Assembly (NCBI GenBank): GCA_938015295.1
Contig: CALLQB010000050.1
Coordinates: forward strand, 16,124-80,123
Length of the DNA: 64,000 nt
Direction: 5' to 3'
DNA from: an uncultured Acidimicrobiales bacterium
Lineage (GTDB): Bacteria > Actinomycetota > Acidimicrobiia > Acidimicrobiales > SHLQ01
Shown here: positions 62,501-64,000 of the stretch, piece after piece
Numbering within the stretch: the stretch's first letter is position 1
Layout: every line of letters begins with the position of its first letter
The notes under the pieces: generated by a model
Seen by the model: only the letters and a program-made list of their open reading frames with translations
Told to the model about the DNA's origin: nothing
The model's database searches: none
Program-made: the position numbers and the translations under genes

Positions 62501-64000
62501 TCGATCGATGGCGCCGTGCCGTTGTGGATTGCAAGCCCACGAATTGATGCCGAATCTGCGCCGTCGAGTCGAAGCGTCTCTCCATTGATATGAAACTGTG
62601 GGTAGGGGATTGCCGGAACGGCAGTCGCCGTGGTTCCGACGTTGCTGATCGGCATGACCGAACTCGGGGGGACCAAGGTCACCCCGTCGCGGTAGTCATA
62701 GGGCGTGCCGTCGACTGCGGTCTGGCTGGTGATATTCGGCAACGGTGTGCTTGGCAACACCATCCACCAGTCGAGCCCGGCGGACGAGGCACTGGTTCCG
62801 GCAACCGGCACGAATCGCATGTTCGAAGCATCGGGGTTCGTGTTGGCGTTGGTGATGAATTGGCGTAGCGAGCCTTGGATGCTGCGGCCAGAAGTGGCAT
62901 CGTCATCGCCGTCGCGAGTGTTGACGACGACGTTGGTCGAGAACCCGAAGTCGACCGTGACATCACTGCCAAACAGATCGACTCTGGCGACATGTTCAGA
63001 GGCGCTGAGGTTGTTGGTGCCGTCATCGGAAACGCTTGCGTTCTGGCCGCCATAGCAGGGGCCAGCAGTCGCGCGCTCAGAGATGCCGCCGAGTCCGTCA
63101 TCGCAACGGGCGCCGCTGGGACCGTACGTTTGTTCAAACCACAGCTCGGGTGTACTGCTCGTCTCTGGGGATGCGGCTATCCAGTACGTCGCCTCGGGCA
63201 AGGGAACGGTTGTTTGGTTGGCCGTGAGCGTAAGAATGGTGTTGACCGCTGTATCACCGCCGTCGGGCACGCCGTCCCCGTCGTCGCGATACACCGTCGC
63301 AGAAAACGGGATGTAGTCGTTGCCAGCGAGTCCGGGCGTTCCGCCAGCCGACAGGGCATCGGCGGCGATGTTGTCGAACACGCCGACGGTGAGGTCTCGG
63401 GTAAGGCCGGAATCTGGATTGAGGTTGACCAGAATCCAGGAAAAAGCATCGCAACAAAAAGTTGTTGAAACTTCCACCGTTGTGTCGGTTACCCCAGTTG
63501 CGGCAGTGGAGGCAATGGCGACCGACCGGCTGTCGGTCACCGTCGCGTCCAGCGTGAGTCCAGCAGGGTTTTGAGGTACGAACCCTGTCGTCGCGTTCGA
63601 GGCTGCGAAGAGCAACGAAACATCGTCGACGCCGTCGCCAGTATCAGGGCCAGGGACCGGCTGAGTCCCGACGATGAGGCTGCCGCCATCCGAACCGAAG
63701 TTCGAGCTCAGGACCGGAGAAATCGGGTCGACGCCTCGGTAAGCCACACTGGCGACCGCGACGTTTGTGCCATTTGACGAATTGAAGTTCTGCGCCGAAT
63801 TGAAGCCTCCCGGCGGAACAAACCGGTAGTAAAGGTAGATCATCTGGCCGCCCGGCACGCCAGCTGATCCGCCGTTTGTCCATCCAGCGGCAGGCCTCGA
63901 AGGAGTTTTATTGTTTGAGGGTGCAACGGCCACCATGACGAAGTCGCCAGGTTGCGCACCGGCCGGGATTGCATCGAAGGGGCCGTTCGGGGCGCCAGTA
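56467..64000 (-). CDS. Giant modular surface protein (beta-helix, Ig/cadherin-like, TM, SH3-like tail); N-terminus off window
   Basis: At least 2510 residues, open to the right edge. Two supermodules are visible. Each has a prealbumin/SdrD-like domain with an EQTYGP…C…GG element (63.4-63.0 kb and 60.4-60.0 kb), a short QGxLRQFI-NAN segment, a right-handed beta-helix (62.6-61.9 and 59.5-58.9 kb) and Ig/He_PIG-like domains. They are followed by a Thr/Ala/Pro linker (57.96-57.85 kb), three cadherin-like domains with [11 protein letters not shown] and LENDFAEDG motifs, one helix ([20 protein letters not shown], near 56.8 kb) and a cytoplasmic part with [11 protein letters not shown] and [12 protein letters not shown], an SH3b-like look. 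It ends in an acidic DSADSAES tail. No enzyme motif is seen. Likely an adhesin or envelope scaffold; the 3' end overlaps ilvD. Confidence 0.88.
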   Translation of the reverse strand, partial: TGAPNGPFDAIPAGAQPGDFVMVAVAPSNNKTPSRPAAGWTNGGSAGVPGGQMIYLYYRFVPPGGFNSAQNFNSSNGTNVAVASVAYRGVDPISPVLSSNFGSDGGSLIVGTQPVPGPDTGDGVDDVSLLFAASNATTGFVPQNPAGLTLDATVTDSRSVAIASTAATGVTDTTVEVSTTFCCDAFSWILVNLNPDSGLTRDLTVGVFDNIAADALSAGGTPGLAGNDYIPFSATVYRDDGDGVPDGGDTAVNTILTLTANQTTVPLPEATYWIAASPETSSTPELWFEQTYGPSGARCDDGLGGISERATAGPCYGGQNASVSDDGTNNLSASEHVARVDLFGSDVTVDFGFSTNVVVNTRDGDDDATSGRSIQGSLRQFITNANTNPDASNMRFVPVAGTSASSAGLDWWMVLPSTPLPNITSQTAVDGTPYDYRDGVTLVPPSSVMPISNVGTTATAVPAIPYPQFHINGETLRLDGADSASIRGLAIHNGTAPSIDIANSSQVAIDNVFAGTSPPGITPLQNPSQYGINVTGSTSGSVANSFITRNSEVGVLIDASSPGWLIEESVVGNNGTAANIASNGIETASALSITTSLITANQGSGLFVSAGTGPSLVSNSTIDGNGAGTVRDSGIHLAGSGTAVTQSVITNNGGAGIRVAQTSSGNEFTANSIFDNADFGIDLLETGNDAVSGAAPYHTPNDQGDTDVGGNNLTNKPVIEWVTSGPGTVTVAGWAPAGSSLEFFESAVTPSFFGDGQTYLHTAAEGSGADTDATTSAYNTPSGNITGASRFEITLPVPSSPGTWYTATAAVAGETSEFSNSVRVDAWTPIVTVTSPLNVDEETLLTETATAVDPNPGTGLTWTLEPGVDPVPSGMSIDSGGTITWTPDETLGGQSFSIMVKAADSFGFSGAAPLTINVIDVNQAPVFDADVAVEVRTVGEAFDYTHLASDPDGDTLVWSVDTLPPGIALDPVTGRLFGTHTTPGSWAVNLTVTDNGSPALSDTLLIDWTVVAVNSLPVASVTSPLRGDESTTFTTTASVSDPDSGDTHTWSLAPGTDLVPAWLTIDPATGVISAAPAESDGPTSVGVSVVVSDGTDSDTATLSVIVDETNQAPALPGDRLATAAVGEAVSIANAASDPDLPANTLLYSVDALPPGLAIDPATGEITGTIAPTAVASYVSNVTVVDDGSPTLSDLLRIDWTITGIVSPDIGEVQVRTFVDTGANGLATGVVGDTDNPLAGTIVSLFLDDGDGIAEAASQDTLVTSTTTTGDHTFTGLAPGDYWVIVDSREIATAGWPEQTYGPAGGLCGQEPGGVRTTAGLCIGGRNMGFDDGLSTLAPDVAEHISLVTVANDLTTDVDFGFSFEAITVFEESATPLPGPPHIVAQGTLRQFILNANAGYATSTVFFEPETLAGTDGLGNQWAVVNLESELPAVTADGVTVDGTLHRSSGTFGPIADPNPSTFALDPIGTSASVDIIEGADVELAGKLAFSTSIGSTVRDLSINPVTGAALTVTDSSGFNISSAQLAQPPVPGAGPATSTAGLVVQNSANGAAAFIAVGAASNDAVQIDSTSTDWMVRNTLIEGARNGVVSAAPVTLSRVVVSGVGNDGLILGSTANGSSISQSTVTASGNAGALIDGADNVLISESVFADNVGNGVAVLGDASDVVAYRSHFSGNAAPGIDLYSGLLPAPIDGRTLNDDGDGDTGGNQLLNTPVITSAIIDGTTIYINGFAPSGATIDFYGADTFSGDAEGAIWLQTAVEGVADSEPGTGSYFDAAAGAESAAEMFGFSYSVLDFAAASSAGITATATVGGTGTSEFSPATVIDRNVAPTVDPVLATINEGSTLTQALSATDLTTLAPVSFAVTAGTDPVPAGLIVDGSNNVVWTPDEATGPATINLTVQATDSFGLTSSAALVIEVGEVNAAPSISGISSVTVQAGDPVASLLFSAADVDLPANTLTFSAVGLPAGASIDAATGELVFAIPATTAPGTTTSTIIVTDNGSPTRSATLQLDWNITAPPTTTAAPTTTAAPTTTTAAPTTTAAPTTTTTLAPNTAPAPSDDAYEVEAGLTLTLGRPGVLANDTDSDGDVLTASLIAAPGAGELVLADDGSFVFDATTATPGEYTFTYSADDGQGATTKATALITVTAPDLAFVNNIDAIDDTITSFTTEPIEFNVLDNDRADDFDTLQLTQATPPDVGQLEVASDGRSIYDAPTGWQGETTFVYTIESASGQQDTATVTIVVGSPVVKSDDVTLSSYVTVAIAVLENDFAEDGLSLRIVDFDQPSNGLVELSETGTLLFTPDPGFVGVTQFAYTAGDENGATASATVRVEVLAEAETRGRELAKEIGLTLLDVEAPVDDSEITPAPSLTDDGVGLFVAALFRQLGALQLNNLWLAMALLWAITFLGFLSIITRRPQLWAVTNVDRKSRLPAFETIGSTEALFWFAADAEGIWSTGKTITTGGVVWRQVETPAGVGWVEADKLAKVDGNSADSADSAESVELVEVADGSPGS
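56513..56539. repeat. 9-bp tandem repeats at the end of the giant gene
   Basis: TCGGCACTG at 56513-56521 and 56522-56530, then TCAGCACTG at 56531-56539. On the reverse strand this encodes the repeated DSA/ESA units of the acidic C-terminal tail. It begins two bases after the ilvD stop. Confidence 0.9.
57846..57958. repeat. Thr/Ala/Pro linker repeat in the giant gene
   Basis: A run of 18-24-bp imperfect units built from GGTGGTGGTGGGTGC-like blocks on the plus strand, which reads on the reverse strand as repeated TTTAAP and TTAAP. It separates the last Ig-like domain from the cadherin-like domains and is probably a flexible, glycosylated or disordered linker. Length variation between strains is likely. 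The plus-strand frames through it are antisense and not genes. Confidence 0.85.

Overview
The window is a 64 kb piece of a GC-rich, gene-dense bacterial chromosome, almost certainly from an actinobacterium and probably from the class Acidimicrobiia. The lineage call is an inference. It rests on a WhiB iron-sulfur regulator, a DUF3107 protein with two ArsA-type ATPases, a PdtaS-like histidine kinase, class E and class F sortases, a septum-formation lipoprotein, a PASTA Ser/Thr kinase and many GTG starts, together with a System I (Ccm) cytochrome c maturation operon, which most familiar Actinobacteria lack. I found no tRNA, rRNA, CRISPR array, prophage or transposase gene. Nearly all the content is core chromosomal.

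Layout. 1-6.3 kb: TetR regulator, small membrane protein, glycosyltransferase, six-hairpin glycosidase, a 23-bp tandem repeat, DUF5317 protein, septum-formation lipoprotein and a long class E sortase. 6.4-13.6 kb: the ccm operon (A, B, C, D, E, F, G, H and an I-like TPR protein). 13.7-16.1 kb: PAS-GGDEF cyclase, an unrecognised protein and a SixA-like phosphatase. 16.1-19.0 kb: DUF4397 surface protein, lipoprotein class F sortase and Mrp-type ATPase. 19.1-23.4 kb: DUF3107, ArsA, ArsA, PdtaS kinase and convergent WhiB. 23.7-27.5 kb: glycerophosphodiesterase, diacylglycerol kinase, ETF beta and alpha, and a small CXXC protein. 27.5-27.9 kb: a gene-free stretch with two strong hairpins, short direct repeats and a G-quadruplex motif. 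27.9-35.4 kb: SRPBCC protein, methyltransferase, and the membrane protein/DUF4129/DUF4350/MoxR/DUF58 operon facing a SpoIIM-like protein. 35.5-38.5 kb: RDD, cysteine desulfurase and MnmA. 38.5-43.7 kb: dienelactone hydrolase, membrane protein, LigA, HAD hydrolase and a small anchored protein. 43.7-49.6 kb: PASTA kinase, SCP2 protein and gatCAB. 49.6-56.5 kb: uracil-DNA-glycosylase-like protein, cysteine synthase-like enzyme, MATE transporter, membrane sulfatase and IlvD. 56.5-64 kb: most of a giant repetitive surface protein that runs off the right edge.

How the genes work together. The ccm block would deliver haem to periplasmic c-type cytochromes. Desulfurase plus MnmA would make 2-thiouridine in tRNA, and GatCAB would make Gln-tRNA or Asn-tRNA by transamidation. 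Electron-transfer flavoprotein links acyl-CoA dehydrogenases to the respiratory chain. The envelope theme is strong: two sortases of different class, a likely sortase substrate, a PASTA kinase, a membrane sulfatase and the giant adhesin-like protein.

The most interesting leads are the giant protein with an internally duplicated module and an SH3-like cytoplasmic tail; the DUF4397/class F sortase pair, whose sortase has no arginine after its catalytic cysteine; the DUF3107[17 protein letters not shown] locus; the 23-bp tandem hairpin repeat; and the hairpin plus G-quadruplex intergenic region.
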